From Alicyclobacillus_A sp963788285 (GTDB lineage Bacteria; Bacillota; Bacilli; Alicyclobacillales; Alicyclobacillaceae): a stretch of 64,000 nucleotides of DNA. The position numbers and the translations under genes are program-made. The stretch is taken from NCBI GenBank assembly GCA_963788285.1, contig CAWBGB010000009.1, forward strand, positions 1 through 64,000. The letters run 5' to 3'. Positions 35,919-44,203 of the stretch are shown one piece after another; within the stretch, counting starts at the first letter, position 1, and each line of letters opens with the position of its first letter. The notes below the pieces were generated by a model. That model saw nothing but the letters and a program-made list of their open reading frames with translations. It did no database searches and was not told the origin of the DNA.

Positions 35919-36185
35919 CTACGCTTCACCGAGACCGCTCTCAATCAACTGGGTGATGGCTTCCAATGCTTCTGTCTCACCTTGCCCATCGGTCTTAATG
36001 GTAATGGTGTCTCCATACGCCACAGCCAGCGACATGATGCCGAGGATACTCTTCGCGTCTACTTCCTTGTCCCCTTTGCGCACCCACACGTTGCACGGAT
36101 GCTTGCCTGCTTCCTGTACCAGCAACGCCGCCGGTCGCGCGTGAAGTCCGCTCTTGTTCTGAATGGTGATGCTCTTTTCTACCAT
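35919..36185 (-). CDS. ptsH: Phosphocarrier protein HPr
   Basis: At 88 residues it is the standard HPr length. His15, phosphorylated by enzyme I, is in KSGLHARPAALL; Ser46, phosphorylated by HPr kinase for CcpA-dependent catabolite control, is in EVDAKSILGIMSLAV. Both being present, with hprK in the same window at 50651, shows a full Gram-positive carbon-control loop. It starts at ATG 36185 with a GGAGGTT site upstream. It is the first gene after the RAT-like/terminator leader. Confidence 0.96.
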   Translation of the reverse strand: MVEKSITIQNKSGLHARPAALLVQEAGKHPCNVWVRKGDKEVDAKSILGIMSLAVAYGDTITIKTDGQGETEALEAITQLIESGLGEA

Positions 36186-36424
36186 GAATACTCCAACCTC
36201 CGTCTTTCAAGCCAACTTGTTTGCTTGCAACCCAAATCTACATATCGGTTTATGTCTCACGATGAACCGATGTTGCCCATGCGCCGATACGCATAGCGAA
36301 CGCCGCGAAGGGCGATGGATGCGGCCAGGCCACACCCATGTGATGATAAGCATGTCCGCGTCTTGAACCACCCCTGGGGGCTCCGACGAGGGTGCAAGCG
36401 CTTCCGTCACCGTCGTGAAACCAT

Positions 36425-36463
36425 AAAAAGGCAGACACGAGCCCTATTAAGCTCATGCCTGCC
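36425..36463 (-). terminator. Leader terminator between glcT and ptsH
   Basis: On the minus strand GGCAGGCATGAGC pairs with GCTCGTGTCTGCC (13 bp with two G-U pairs, 8-base loop), followed by TTTTT (36425-36429). The 5' arm shares GGCATGAGC with the RAT-like element, so the two structures exclude each other. Without antitermination it would stop transcripts before ptsH. Confidence 0.8.
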
Positions 36464-36496
36464 CGGTGCCAACACGGTCAACACGGTAGTAACACG
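36451..36496 (-). promoter_or_regulatory. RAT-like antiterminator target of GlcT
   Basis: Read on the minus strand, CGTGTTACT (36496-36488) and GGCATGAGC (36459-36451) are the two conserved flanks of the ribonucleic antiterminator (RAT) of BglG-family regulators; from memory the B. subtilis ptsG RAT has GTGTTACT and AGGCATGAG. The middle here is longer than usual because of a near-duplication (ACCGTGTTG twice). The 3' flank is also the 5' arm of the terminator, the hallmark of this control. Confidence 0.65.
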
Positions 36497-36508
36497 CTTA
36501 TCACGTAT

Positions 36509-36537
36509 GTTATACCACTTCCGCTGTCACATCTCAA
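36509..36537 (-). promoter_or_regulatory. Promoter of the ptsHI leader
   Basis: TTGAGA (36537-36532), a 17-base spacer, then TATAAC (36514-36509) on the minus strand. The -35 overlaps the last codons of glcT. The expected start lies just upstream of the RAT-like element. Confidence 0.65.
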
Positions 36538-37396
36538 CATCGTAATGTGAATCCCGCTCACCTATCAAGCGCGCTACGTGCAGTGCCAAATCAGCGATTT
36601 CATCTGTTGGAAACTTAGTCTTCAAACGCTGTTCCAACGCCTCGGTCACGGTCGTGGCGTAGGCATAACTCTGCGGAAGACGTTCTCGAATGGCAGATGC
36701 CAGCGGATTGACGATGCACTCTTGTTTCAGTACGCGCTGGATGGCAAAGCGCAAGTGCGTAACCAACCTCGCATAATCCAGTGAATCTCTGGATATCGGA
36801 CTACCAGTCTCCCGCTCCAACACATCGACCGCAACCCGAAGCGCGTCCGCAACGAGAGTAGTCTCGGACGGCCCATCTCGATGCGCCGCGGCCTGAAGGT
36901 GCAGGGTTAAGAATCCAACCTCCGACTCAGGCATGGCGACATGGAAGCGCTTCTTAATCAATTCGGCTGCTGCTTCGGCTATCTCCCAAGCTTTCGGATA
37001 CAGCGTGCGAATTTCCTCTAGAAACGGATTATCGATTTCCAGCCCCCCCTGAAGGCGGGTCAACGCGAACCCGATGTGATCAGCCAGTGCTACGTGAATG
37101 TGTTCGTGCAGGGAGGTGCCAAGCCCTTTCACCGCTGCGGCAATGATCTCCTCTGATACGCCGATGACTTCCGGGCTCACCAACGAGTAGAGCTTACGAA
37201 ATTTCTCTAGATTCTCCTCCGCCACCAGTGTGAAGCGTTTTTCAATCCGCTCATCATCCGAGTGAATTCTCGTGCCAGGCCGCACACCAAAGCCAAGCCC
37301 CTTGCCGACAAGAATCTCCTCTCTCCCATCATCGGTGCGAACAATCAATACGTTATTGTTCAACGCGCGTTCCACGATGTATCTCCTGTCCGTCAT
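36527..37396 (-). CDS. glcT: BglG-family transcriptional antiterminator (GlcT-like)
   Basis: A 289-residue RNA-binding regulator. Residues 1 to about 56 are the CAT domain (YIVERALNNNVLIVRTDDGREEILVGKGLGFG). Two PTS regulation domains follow: PRD1 with conserved His in LGTSLHEHIHVALADHIGF and ESEVGFLTLHLQAA, and PRD2 with LVTHLRFAIQRVL and DEIADLALHVARLI. In this family EII enzymes phosphorylate PRD1 when sugar is absent, which blocks dimerisation and RNA binding. The start is ATG 37396, 8 bases after GTGAGGG; an in-frame ATG 18 bases upstream is less likely. The downstream leader of ptsHI with a RAT-like sequence is the probable target. Confidence 0.88.
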   Translation of the reverse strand: MTDRRYIVERALNNNVLIVRTDDGREEILVGKGLGFGVRPGTRIHSDDERIEKRFTLVAEENLEKFRKLYSLVSPEVIGVSEEIIAAAVKGLGTSLHEHIHVALADHIGFALTRLQGGLEIDNPFLEEIRTLYPKAWEIAEAAAELIKKRFHVAMPESEVGFLTLHLQAAAHRDGPSETTLVADALRVAVDVLERETGSPISRDSLDYARLVTHLRFAIQRVLKQECIVNPLASAIRERLPQSYAYATTVTEALEQRLKTKFPTDEIADLALHVARLIGERDSHYDVEM

Positions 37397-37604
37397 GACG
37401 CGTGCCCTCACCATCTACAGTGACCTATCCGAATCAGCCGTGAACCTTTCGGTCCCTTACTCGCCCTGCATATCGCTGTTCGACAAGGCGACGGCAAATC
37501 CTTTCTATTTCCAGCGACTTACCTGAACTTTCAAGTGGTGCTAGGGGAACCATGTATATGGCATTACATCGGTATTATCGTCTCATGCACTGAAAGCATT
37601 GCGT

Positions 37605-37633
37605 AGTGGTACACTATTGCAGAGTGGTACACT
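37605..37633 (+). repeat. Two direct copies of AGTGGTACACT upstream of the two-component genes
   Basis: AGTGGTACACT at 37605-37615 and 37623-37633, 18 bp apart centre to centre. Each has the inverted arms AGTG/CACT around GTA. They lie 57-85 bases before the response-regulator start, a plausible operator position. Confidence 0.5.
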
Positions 37634-37689
37634 CATGAAAACAACGAACGTAAGTCGCTTATTGTAGACTGCAGCCGAGGAGGCTCATT

Positions 37690-38403
37690 ATGCACCGCGT
37701 TTTGGTTGTGGACGATGAACCGTCCATCCGTCAATTGGTTCAGTACAACCTAACCCAGGCCGGGTTCGACGTGGTGACCGGCGAATCTGGAGACGAAGTG
37801 TTGCACCTGGTTCGGGACAAGCACCCGGACATACTCGTCCTCGACCTTATGCTTCCCGGAATGTCGGGAATGGAAGTATGCCAACAACTGCGGCGAGAGG
37901 GCATCACAACGCCCGTGATTATGCTCACCGCGAGAGACGATGAAATTGATCGGATTCTCGGGCTGGAGATGGGCGCGGACGACTATATCACAAAGCCGTT
38001 TTCACCCCGCGAATTGATTGCACGTATTCGAGCCGTGTTACGGCGGACGACCCCAGGGTCCGAATCCGCAGGGGGCGATGTATATCAAATTGGAAATATG
38101 CGCATTGACGTCACCAAGTATGAATTGACCATCGATGGCACACCCGTCGATTTGACGACGAGGGAGTTTGAACTGCTAGCACACCTCTGTCAAAACGCCA
38201 ACCGTGTGCTCACCCGAGATCAACTCTTGGAAAACGTTTGGGGCTACGAATTTGCGGGTGACACCCGCATTGTGGATGTCCACATCTCGCACCTGCGAGA
38301 AAAAATCGAGAAAAATCCAAAAGCCCCTGAGTACATTAAAACGGTGCGCGGGGTCGGATACAAACTGGTCAAAGGAGAGGCAAGCCGTGGCGCGGATTCG
38401 TAA
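37690..38403 (+). CDS. phoP: OmpR/PhoB-family response regulator (PhoP-like)
   Basis: A 237-residue two-component regulator. The receiver domain has the acidic pocket VVDDE (Asp8, Asp9), phospho-accepting Asp52 in ILVLDLMLPG, and Lys in ITKPFSPRE near residue 101. The DNA-binding winged helix is complete: LTTREFELLAHLCQNANRVLTRDQLLENVWG, IVDVHISHLREKIE and IKTVRGVGYKL. Start ATG 37690 is after GAGGAGG. The kinase start lies inside its last codons (17-base overlap). A phosphate role is inferred from the strong PhoP resemblance and from Pho-box-like repeats before the pit operon at 46344. WalR or ResD relatives are the alternatives. Confidence 0.85.
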   Translation: MHRVLVVDDEPSIRQLVQYNLTQAGFDVVTGESGDEVLHLVRDKHPDILVLDLMLPGMSGMEVCQQLRREGITTPVIMLTARDDEIDRILGLEMGADDYITKPFSPRELIARIRAVLRRTTPGSESAGGDVYQIGNMRIDVTKYELTIDGTPVDLTTREFELLAHLCQNANRVLTRDQLLENVWGYEFAGDTRIVDVHISHLREKIEKNPKAPEYIKTVRGVGYKLVKGEASRGADS

Positions 38404-40165
38404 TCGCATCACCCTCACAGTGATGGCAGTGATCACTGCCGCGCTATTCTCTGCTGCCCTGCTCGCCCTAGAATCCATGGAAAACAATCAAATGCAGCAC
38501 CTCGGTGACAGCCTACTCGGGGAAGCCCGACTGATGGCTTCGGAGCTTACTGCGACTACCTCCAATGCCCAACCTCAAATGGCACGTCAGTCGGCAGTGG
38601 TATTAGGTCGGTGGGTCTTCATTCTCTCCCATGACAATCATGTGCTGGCTTCTGCCACCCCTACAGGACAGGTTGAGCGAGATGTTCCATGGCCCTTTGA
38701 CCATCCAGCTCCCACTACGGGACAAGCCAACGAGTTCCAAGCTGCTCTGCACGGACAAAACATGATCCTCGCTGCCGCTCCTGTGTCGGGCAACCCTACA
38801 GTACACACGGTGGTCATCGCTACGCCGCTGGAACCGGAATACGCCCTTTTATTAACCGACTGGTGCTGGCTTGCGGTTGAGTTCGCAGGTGTCGGTGTCG
38901 TGTTCATCCTCATGAGCTACCTTTGGGCGCGACGAATCGCTTCTCCGTTGGAACACATCGCAGCGACAACCGAGCAGATTGCCGCGGGCGACGTGCGCAA
39001 GCGCGTACCCTATTGGGGCCAGGATGAGTACGGCAGAATTAGCACGGCCATCAATTCCTTAACGAGTAGACTGCTGGAACAGATGGACGACTTGTCACAA
39101 GAAAAAAGCAAGGTTGAAGGCATCATCGCGCACATGGGTTCTGGCGTGTTGGTGGTCGACCGCTCTGGTGTCATCCTGGTCGCGAACGAAATCGCCACCG
39201 CCATGCTGGGTGGGTCCCACGCGCAGTTAGTAGGCCAGACACACTGGGTGGCGACAACCTCTCTGCGCATTTCTGAACTCATTGACACCGTACTACTCAA
39301 GGGCCATCCACAGCGTAAAGAGGTGGTTGTGGGTAATGACATCAACGTGGAGTTGTTCGTCACACCCATCTTCGGGGCCAAAGAGGAAGTCGTAGGTGCC
39401 GTCGCCGTCCTACACGACGTCACACAGTTCCGACGTGTGGAGCGAATGCGCACGGAGTTCGTCGCCAACGTTTCCCACGAGTTGCGCACTCCAATTACAG
39501 CCGTGAAAGGATTCGCGGAAACGTTGCTGGACGGCGCATTGGAAAATCCTGATTTGTGCCGACAATTTGTACAAATTATTTACGACGAGTCGGAACGATT
39601 GAGCCACCTGGTTCAGGATTTGCTGGAGTTGTCAAAGATAGAGTCTGGCCACTCGGTGTTCCGCTTTTCTCGTGAAAATATCTCGGAACTCGTCGACACG
39701 GCGGCAGGGCGTCTACAAAATCAGGCGGCACAAAACGGAATTGATCTGTTTGTCCATACACCAAGGTCTCCTGTTTTCGCCGACGTTGCGCCCGACCGAA
39801 TCACACAAGTCTTGATCAATCTAATTGGCAACGCCATCGCGTACACCCCCGCCCCAGGGCGCATTGACATCTCCGTACTGGATGCGGACGAGGAAGTGAC
39901 CGTGGAGGTGGCGGATACAGGAATTGGGATCCCGGAAGAGGACATACCGCGTATTTTCGAACGCTTTTATCGAGTCGACAAGGACAGGAGCCGCCGCACG
40001 GGTGGAACAGGACTAGGATTGGCGATTGTCAAGCATATTCTGGAAGCGCACCGCGGAAGGATCAAGGTAACGAGTAAGGTTGGATGCGGATCGACCTTCT
40101 CGTTTACACTACCCAAGCATCAAACAGGACGCAATCAGGACGGCACGTCCAATAGCAGCCAATGA
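38387..40165 (+). CDS. phoR: Sensor histidine kinase (PhoR-like)
   Basis: A 592-residue membrane kinase starting at GTG 38387 behind AAAGGAGAGG. It has one membrane helix near residues 8-28, an extracytoplasmic domain of about 120 residues, and a second helix (WLAVEFAGVGVVFILMSYLW). HAMP follows (RRIASPLEHIAATTEQIAAGDV), then a PAS domain (VEGIIAHMGSGVLVVDRSGVILVANEIA), the phosphorylated His in FVANVSHELRTPITAVKGF, and the ATP-binding domain with INLIGNAIAYTP, DTGIGIPEEDIPRIFERFYR and GGTGLGLAIVKHI. This HAMP-PAS-HisKA layout is that of PhoR and WalK. Partner of the preceding regulator. Confidence 0.87.
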   Translation: MARIRNRITLTVMAVITAALFSAALLALESMENNQMQHLGDSLLGEARLMASELTATTSNAQPQMARQSAVVLGRWVFILSHDNHVLASATPTGQVERDVPWPFDHPAPTTGQANEFQAALHGQNMILAAAPVSGNPTVHTVVIATPLEPEYALLLTDWCWLAVEFAGVGVVFILMSYLWARRIASPLEHIAATTEQIAAGDVRKRVPYWGQDEYGRISTAINSLTSRLLEQMDDLSQEKSKVEGIIAHMGSGVLVVDRSGVILVANEIATAMLGGSHAQLVGQTHWVATTSLRISELIDTVLLKGHPQRKEVVVGNDINVELFVTPIFGAKEEVVGAVAVLHDVTQFRRVERMRTEFVANVSHELRTPITAVKGFAETLLDGALENPDLCRQFVQIIYDESERLSHLVQDLLELSKIESGHSVFRFSRENISELVDTAAGRLQNQAAQNGIDLFVHTPRSPVFADVAPDRITQVLINLIGNAIAYTPAPGRIDISVLDADEEVTVEVADTGIGIPEEDIPRIFERFYRVDKDRSRRTGGTGLGLAIVKHILEAHRGRIKVTSKVGCGSTFSFTLPKHQTGRNQDGTSNSSQ

Positions 40166-40202
40166 CTCGGATTTGCCGTCCAAACGTGGCAAGGAATTTC
40201 AC

Positions 40203-40231
40203 TTACAAAAATGAAGCAACTATGTTACTAT
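40203..40231 (+). promoter_or_regulatory. Possible promoter of the HxlR gene
   Basis: TTACAA (40203-40208), 17 bases, TACTAT (40226-40231), 17 bases before the start codon. The match is weak; HxlR genes are often self-regulated at such sites. Confidence 0.35.
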
Positions 40232-40247
40232 AAGAGTGGTGATGAAC

Positions 40248-40562
40248 ATGGACGAACTGCACCTTTGTCCAAAGTTTGAAACGGCTTTTCAAATTCTAGG
40301 CAAGCGCTGGACAGGATTGATTATTCGCTGTCTGATGAATGGTCCAATGCGGTTTAAAGACATCTCCGAGCTGATTCCAAACATGAGCGACCGCATGCTT
40401 GCGGAACGCTTTCGGGAACTGGAAGCGGCCGGTATTGTCGTACGCAACGTGTACCCAGAAACTCCAGTCCGCATTGAGTATGAATTAACACCCAAAGGAC
40501 GGGCGCTGGGTCCAGTGATGGACGCGCTGCAAGCGTGGGCGGACGAGTGGGTCAAGGTCTGA
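40248..40562 (+). CDS. HxlR-family transcriptional regulator
   Basis: A 104-residue winged-helix regulator of the HxlR (DUF24) family. It starts with the family Cys near the N-terminus (MDELHLCPKFETAFQILGKRWTGLIIRCLMNGPMRFKDISELIPNMSDRMLAERFRELEAAGIV), then the wing with ETPVRIEYELTPKGRAL. The single Cys7 corresponds to the redox-sensing Cys of HypR/YodB-type members. These repress or activate neighbouring oxidative or electrophile-defence genes. GTG 40236 and ATG 40248 are both possible starts; 40248 is kept because GGTG lies 6 bases upstream. The gene stands between phoR and a convergent permease. Confidence 0.85.
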   Translation: MDELHLCPKFETAFQILGKRWTGLIIRCLMNGPMRFKDISELIPNMSDRMLAERFRELEAAGIVVRNVYPETPVRIEYELTPKGRALGPVMDALQAWADEWVKV

Positions 40563-40666
40563 TTCTACCGTTGCCCGCGCTGTTGCATACTCCGTTTGCT
40601 TGCGTAGAACAAGGAAGAATTCACCATGACAGGTTGGATCATCTGGAATCTCATCGTGATATGTGT

Positions 40667-40718
40667 GAAGGGGGCGTCCCAAAAGGGTACTTGAGGTACC
40701 CCTAGGGACGCCCCCTTC
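40667..40718. repeat. Long near-perfect palindrome (52 bases)
   Basis: GAAGGGGGCGTCCC (40667-40680) pairs perfectly with GGGACGCCCCCTTC (40705-40718); inside, GGGTAC (40685-40690) pairs with GTACCC (40696-40701). The only unpaired bases are AAAA, CTA and a 5-base tip. No T run follows on either strand. It lies between the converging HxlR and permease genes. Confidence 0.75.
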
Positions 40719-40776
40719 GAGCATACTGATGGCGCTCAGGAACATGTCGTATTCATCAACCCTCAACACAAGGACA

Positions 40777-42153
40777 TCATTGCGAGACTTGCCGTACCTT
40801 GTATTCCGGGTATTCCGGGAGAATTGCATCCGTTACGTCGCTACTTTTTTGATGCATGTATAGATAAAACGGAACACCTGCAAGCATCAATAAGAAGCCA
40901 TACATCACGGTTTGTGCCCCTGAACCATAAATCGTCCAACCTGCGTAGAGAAAACCAAGGAGTGGCACAAACGACATCTTAACGAACTGAAATACATTGA
41001 TTTTTTTGTCCATCTTTTTCATCAACAGAATCTCAGATGCGGCAGTCATTGCGTACACGGGCAAGTACGATAGTGTCGCAAGTTCTGTCACAAAGTTAAA
41101 CGCTGCGTTAAAGCTTTTCGTGTAATTCATCAAGAGAAGAATGTTGGCAAGAACGGATCCAATAATCAATGCCATATAGGGTGTTTGATATTTCGGATGT
41201 ACCTTTGCAAAGGCTTTTGGAAACATACCATCTTCACCCGCTGCGAAGGCGATGCGGGCAGTAGATAACAACCAACCCACGGTTGTCCCCAGAATACTAA
41301 TCACGGCGCCCATCGTAATGAACTTCCCAATACCGCTTCCGAGAAAACTGCTCAGGATATCCGAAATGGGTGCAGTACTGTTCGCTAAATGACTGGGGCT
41401 CATCGCACCCATCGCGAAGAAGTCAATGGCGATATACATCACGGTCGCAATGGAAATGCCGAGAATGGTGCTGCGAGGAATGTTCTTTTCAGGATTGCGA
41501 ATCTCCCCTCCAGCAACCGTAGCACTTTCCAGTCCAATAAACGCCCATAGCGTAGAGGATGCAGCAAGAGACATCGTACCTATTCCCTTGCCTTTGGGAA
41601 ACAGAGGTGTGATGTTCCCGGCATTAAAATGCATTGCGGAAACCACAACAAACCCTAAGAACAGTAGAATTTCGAAGACTGTGATGGTTGTTTGGACTTT
41701 ACCAGCCAACCGAACGCCTAAAATGTTAATTACAGTAAAAATCCAGAGGATTAGGCTCGTAAAGATAAAGGCGACCAAATGATTATTCGTCAAGATGGGG
41801 AATAATCCACCCGCATAACTGGCAATTGCGATAATGACCGCAACATTTCCTATCCATGAACCATTCCAATACAGCCACGCGTTGAGAAAACCAGTGAAAT
41901 TCCCAAAAGCCTGTCTTGAAAATTCATAGGGTCCGCCGGTTCTCGGATACTTGGCCCCGAGTTTCGCAAAGGACAGAGCCAAGAAAATGGAACCGAGTCC
42001 TGTCATAATCCAAGCTAAAAGAATCGCCCCTGGACCTGATTTTTGTTCCAAAGTTGCAGGTAGCATAAATATGCCGGATCCCATCATGTTTCCAGTCACG
42101 AGGGCAGTTGCAATAAACAATCCGATGCCTTTTTTCAGGCGTATTTGTTCCAA
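40777..42153 (-). CDS. APC-superfamily amino acid permease / antiporter
   Basis: A 458-residue transporter with twelve hydrophobic helices. The first helix has the family start GLFIATALVTGNMMGSGIFMLP (GSGIF is the substrate carboxylate-binding turn), and helix 6 contains LWAFIGLESATVAGGEIRNPEKNIPRST. Best resemblance is to the basic amino acid/polyamine antiporters (AdiC/ArcD/CadB/PotE type), some of which serve acid resistance; substrate not assignable. Translation starts at TTG 42153, 9 bases after AAAGGAGA; the frame upstream to 42210 lies in the promoter. A palindrome overlaps the -10 box. Confidence 0.85.
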   Translation of the reverse strand: MEQIRLKKGIGLFIATALVTGNMMGSGIFMLPATLEQKSGPGAILLAWIMTGLGSIFLALSFAKLGAKYPRTGGPYEFSRQAFGNFTGFLNAWLYWNGSWIGNVAVIIAIASYAGGLFPILTNNHLVAFIFTSLILWIFTVINILGVRLAGKVQTTITVFEILLFLGFVVVSAMHFNAGNITPLFPKGKGIGTMSLAASSTLWAFIGLESATVAGGEIRNPEKNIPRSTILGISIATVMYIAIDFFAMGAMSPSHLANSTAPISDILSSFLGSGIGKFITMGAVISILGTTVGWLLSTARIAFAAGEDGMFPKAFAKVHPKYQTPYMALIIGSVLANILLLMNYTKSFNAAFNFVTELATLSYLPVYAMTAASEILLMKKMDKKINVFQFVKMSFVPLLGFLYAGWTIYGSGAQTVMYGFLLMLAGVPFYLYMHQKSSDVTDAILPEYPEYKVRQVSQ

Positions 42154-42174
42154 CTGAATACATCTCCTTTCGAC

Positions 42175-42210
42175 TGCATAATTATGCAACTTTAGAACAA
42201 ATGGCGTCAA
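42175..42210 (-). promoter_or_regulatory. Permease promoter with a 14-bp perfect palindrome
   Basis: TTGACG (42210-42205), an 18-base spacer and CATAAT (42186-42181) on the minus strand. The perfect palindrome TGCATAATTATGCA (42175-42188) covers the -10, a likely repressor operator. Confidence 0.6.
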
Positions 42211-42431
42211 CGGTACTTTATTCCACTACACCATGAAAGCTGAATCCCTACCGCCTCTTCCCATTCGAACACACCACGGCGGGCGAGTACACACTGACCC
42301 GCGCGCCGTCTTTCTCCTATCGCTGCTGATTTTTGGCGCGTCCTTGGAATGGCCCAGTCATATCTTCTCACCCCTCATAATACTGTAGGAACGTTTCCGC
42401 AAAATGTACTACGACAAGAGAAGGTGCTGAC

Positions 42432-43391
42432 ATGCAGCGCTTGCGAAGAATCGTTCTGACTTTACTCCTTTCTGCGACGTTTGCATGCGGATGCGCTCCA
42501 GGACAATCGCTCAGTTCAGGCAAGCACACGGCGCAGCCGATAACGGCCGCTCCCCAACCTGGAGCAGGCGACCATCCAAGTGGTTCTCCATCCCCGACGC
42601 ATGGGAACACGAGCCACCCCTCGGCGAAAGTGTCTCTATCCGCGCCAAAGTCAGCACCTCCCAAGTTTCCGGTACTCAGCGTGGGTAACACCGGAGCAAG
42701 CGTGCTGCGACTACAACAACTGTTAGCCGTGGAAGGATACCTGCCGTTGACATGGCACCCGAAAAACACAGGCAGCGCCTCCATCGGTGCTTCGTCGGTC
42801 GCTGTGTCCACACTACAGTCGCCCCCTGACGGAACTTGGACGTGGCAGTATACAAACGTGCCTTCCTGGGTGCAGTCTCAGTGGAAGCCCGGCAGTTACA
42901 CGATCCTCGTCCGCGGTGCCGTCATGACCTATCAACAGGCTCACCACCTGACTGCGGACGGCGTCGTAGGCCTACAAGTCTGGAACTCCCTCCTTGCCAC
43001 CGCAGGGAAGAGTCAAAACCCGTACGGCCTGACCTACGTTCAAGTCACCCTGAAGCAGCCGCAAACGCTGACCGTCTGGTGGAACGGCAAACAGGTCTTG
43101 CAGACGCTGGTCAATACTGGCATTCCGCAGTCACCGACCGTGACCGGAACCTACGCTGTCTATCTGCAATTCTATTCACAACGCATGTCTGGGACGGATC
43201 CCTGGGGAAACCACTATGACGATCCAAACGTGCCCTACGTCAGCTACTTCTACAAAGGCGAAGCGATTCACGGGTTTGTCCGCGCGCACTACGGATATCC
43301 GCAAAGCCTTGGCTGCGTCGAATTGCCTGTGAACAACGCCAAAGTGGCCTGGACATACATCCACTACGGATCGCTCGTTCAATTGCAGTAA
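42432..43391 (+). CDS. L,D-transpeptidase (YkuD) lipoprotein with peptidoglycan-binding domain
   Basis: A 319-residue exported enzyme. The N-terminal signal ends in a lipobox-like ATFACGC (about residues 15-21), followed by a Ser/Pro/Gly/His-rich spacer. A PG_binding_1-like repeat starts VLSVGNTGASVLRLQQLLAVEGYLPL and ends LTADGVVGLQVWNSLLA. The YkuD catalytic domain covers about residues 205-319 with the signature IHGFVRAHYGYPQSLGCVELP, in which His, Ser, Gly and Cys form the active site. It would form 3-3 peptidoglycan links or act on cell-wall stems, at the outer face. Start ATG 42432 after AGAAGGTGCTGAC. No operon partners. Confidence 0.88.
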   Translation: MQRLRRIVLTLLLSATFACGCAPGQSLSSGKHTAQPITAAPQPGAGDHPSGSPSPTHGNTSHPSAKVSLSAPKSAPPKFPVLSVGNTGASVLRLQQLLAVEGYLPLTWHPKNTGSASIGASSVAVSTLQSPPDGTWTWQYTNVPSWVQSQWKPGSYTILVRGAVMTYQQAHHLTADGVVGLQVWNSLLATAGKSQNPYGLTYVQVTLKQPQTLTVWWNGKQVLQTLVNTGIPQSPTVTGTYAVYLQFYSQRMSGTDPWGNHYDDPNVPYVSYFYKGEAIHGFVRAHYGYPQSLGCVELPVNNAKVAWTYIHYGSLVQLQ

Positions 43392-43475
43392 GGGCTGCGT
43401 GCCTACAGGGATTGGAAATGAGAAACGGGACCAGCAAAAGGATGACGACCCTACCAGTCAGAGGAGTACCGAAAA

Positions 43476-43574
43476 ATGAGAACTGTCAACGCAAAACAGT
43501 CGGATGCTGATATCCCAGACGGTCTCGAAAACGCGGACAGCCAATCCGACAACCTCAACCGAGGAACGGACTGA
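43476..43574 (+). CDS. Possible 32-aa peptide
   Basis: ATG 43476 to TGA 43572-43574, 9 bases after GAGGAG. The product is hydrophilic and acidic (Asp, Asn, Gln and Ser rich) without Cys or hydrophobic segment. It lies downstream of the L,D-transpeptidase gene. Only the ribosome site supports it, so it may be chance. Confidence 0.25.
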   Translation: MRTVNAKQSDADIPDGLENADSQSDNLNRGTD

Positions 43575-43655
43575 CTGCCACAACACTTCAACTGGTTGCG
43601 CTGGTTCTATCCAAAGCCTCTGTCTACTGAAAACGGACAGGGGCATGAAAGTTAC

Positions 43656-44031
43656 TCATTCACGACGTGTACCTGCCATCATATCGTGCAAAGCTTGCTT
43701 CTGTTGTGTTAATGCAGCCATGATGAATCCAATTAATAGAATGATGGCGGAAAGGAGTTTCGCCCAGTATCGCCCCGTTGCACGACCGAAGCCAATGCGT
43801 TGCCAATCTAAATCAGTAACTTTCACCTTCAAGAGCTTTTTACCAAGGGTGGCCTGTAGTCTCGAGGATTCCATCCCCGCAAATTAAAACAATCACGTCC
43901 ATGGCCGATTTATCGTCAATGACAAGTGACAAACCCCAGATGACGACATCCAGAAGGATGGAATCAATGAAAAAGCGACAAAACGTTTCCAAAAGCCTAC
44001 ATACATTTTCGCTAGTCCCCTTAATGGACAA
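43656..44031 (-). pseudogene. RDD-family membrane protein gene with frameshift
   Basis: The second half (43656-43874) reads MESSRLQATLGKKLLKVKVTDLDWQRIGFGRATGRYWAKLLSAIILLIGF and ends QQKQALHDMMAGT, a textbook RDD C-terminus. The first half, up to about 44020, lies in another frame and shows RFFIDSILLDVVIWGLSL, the usual RDD opening with its Arg and Asp. Joining needs a one-base shift near 43875. The N-terminal region is also a little short. RDD proteins are small membrane proteins, some of them Na+/H+ antiporters, most of unknown role. Confidence 0.65.
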
Positions 44032-44203
44032 ATGTATTAATCTATAATTAATATTCCTAAAATTATTTTCAATTTGTCAAGTAACCGCCCTGGTGGAGTG
44101 CACAGCCTGGATGAACGTATAAAAGCACCTCCGCGAACCATCTCTGGATTACTCGGGGAGGTACTCCGTACATGTTCATCCATCCAATGTGCGCCTTCGT
44201 CCG

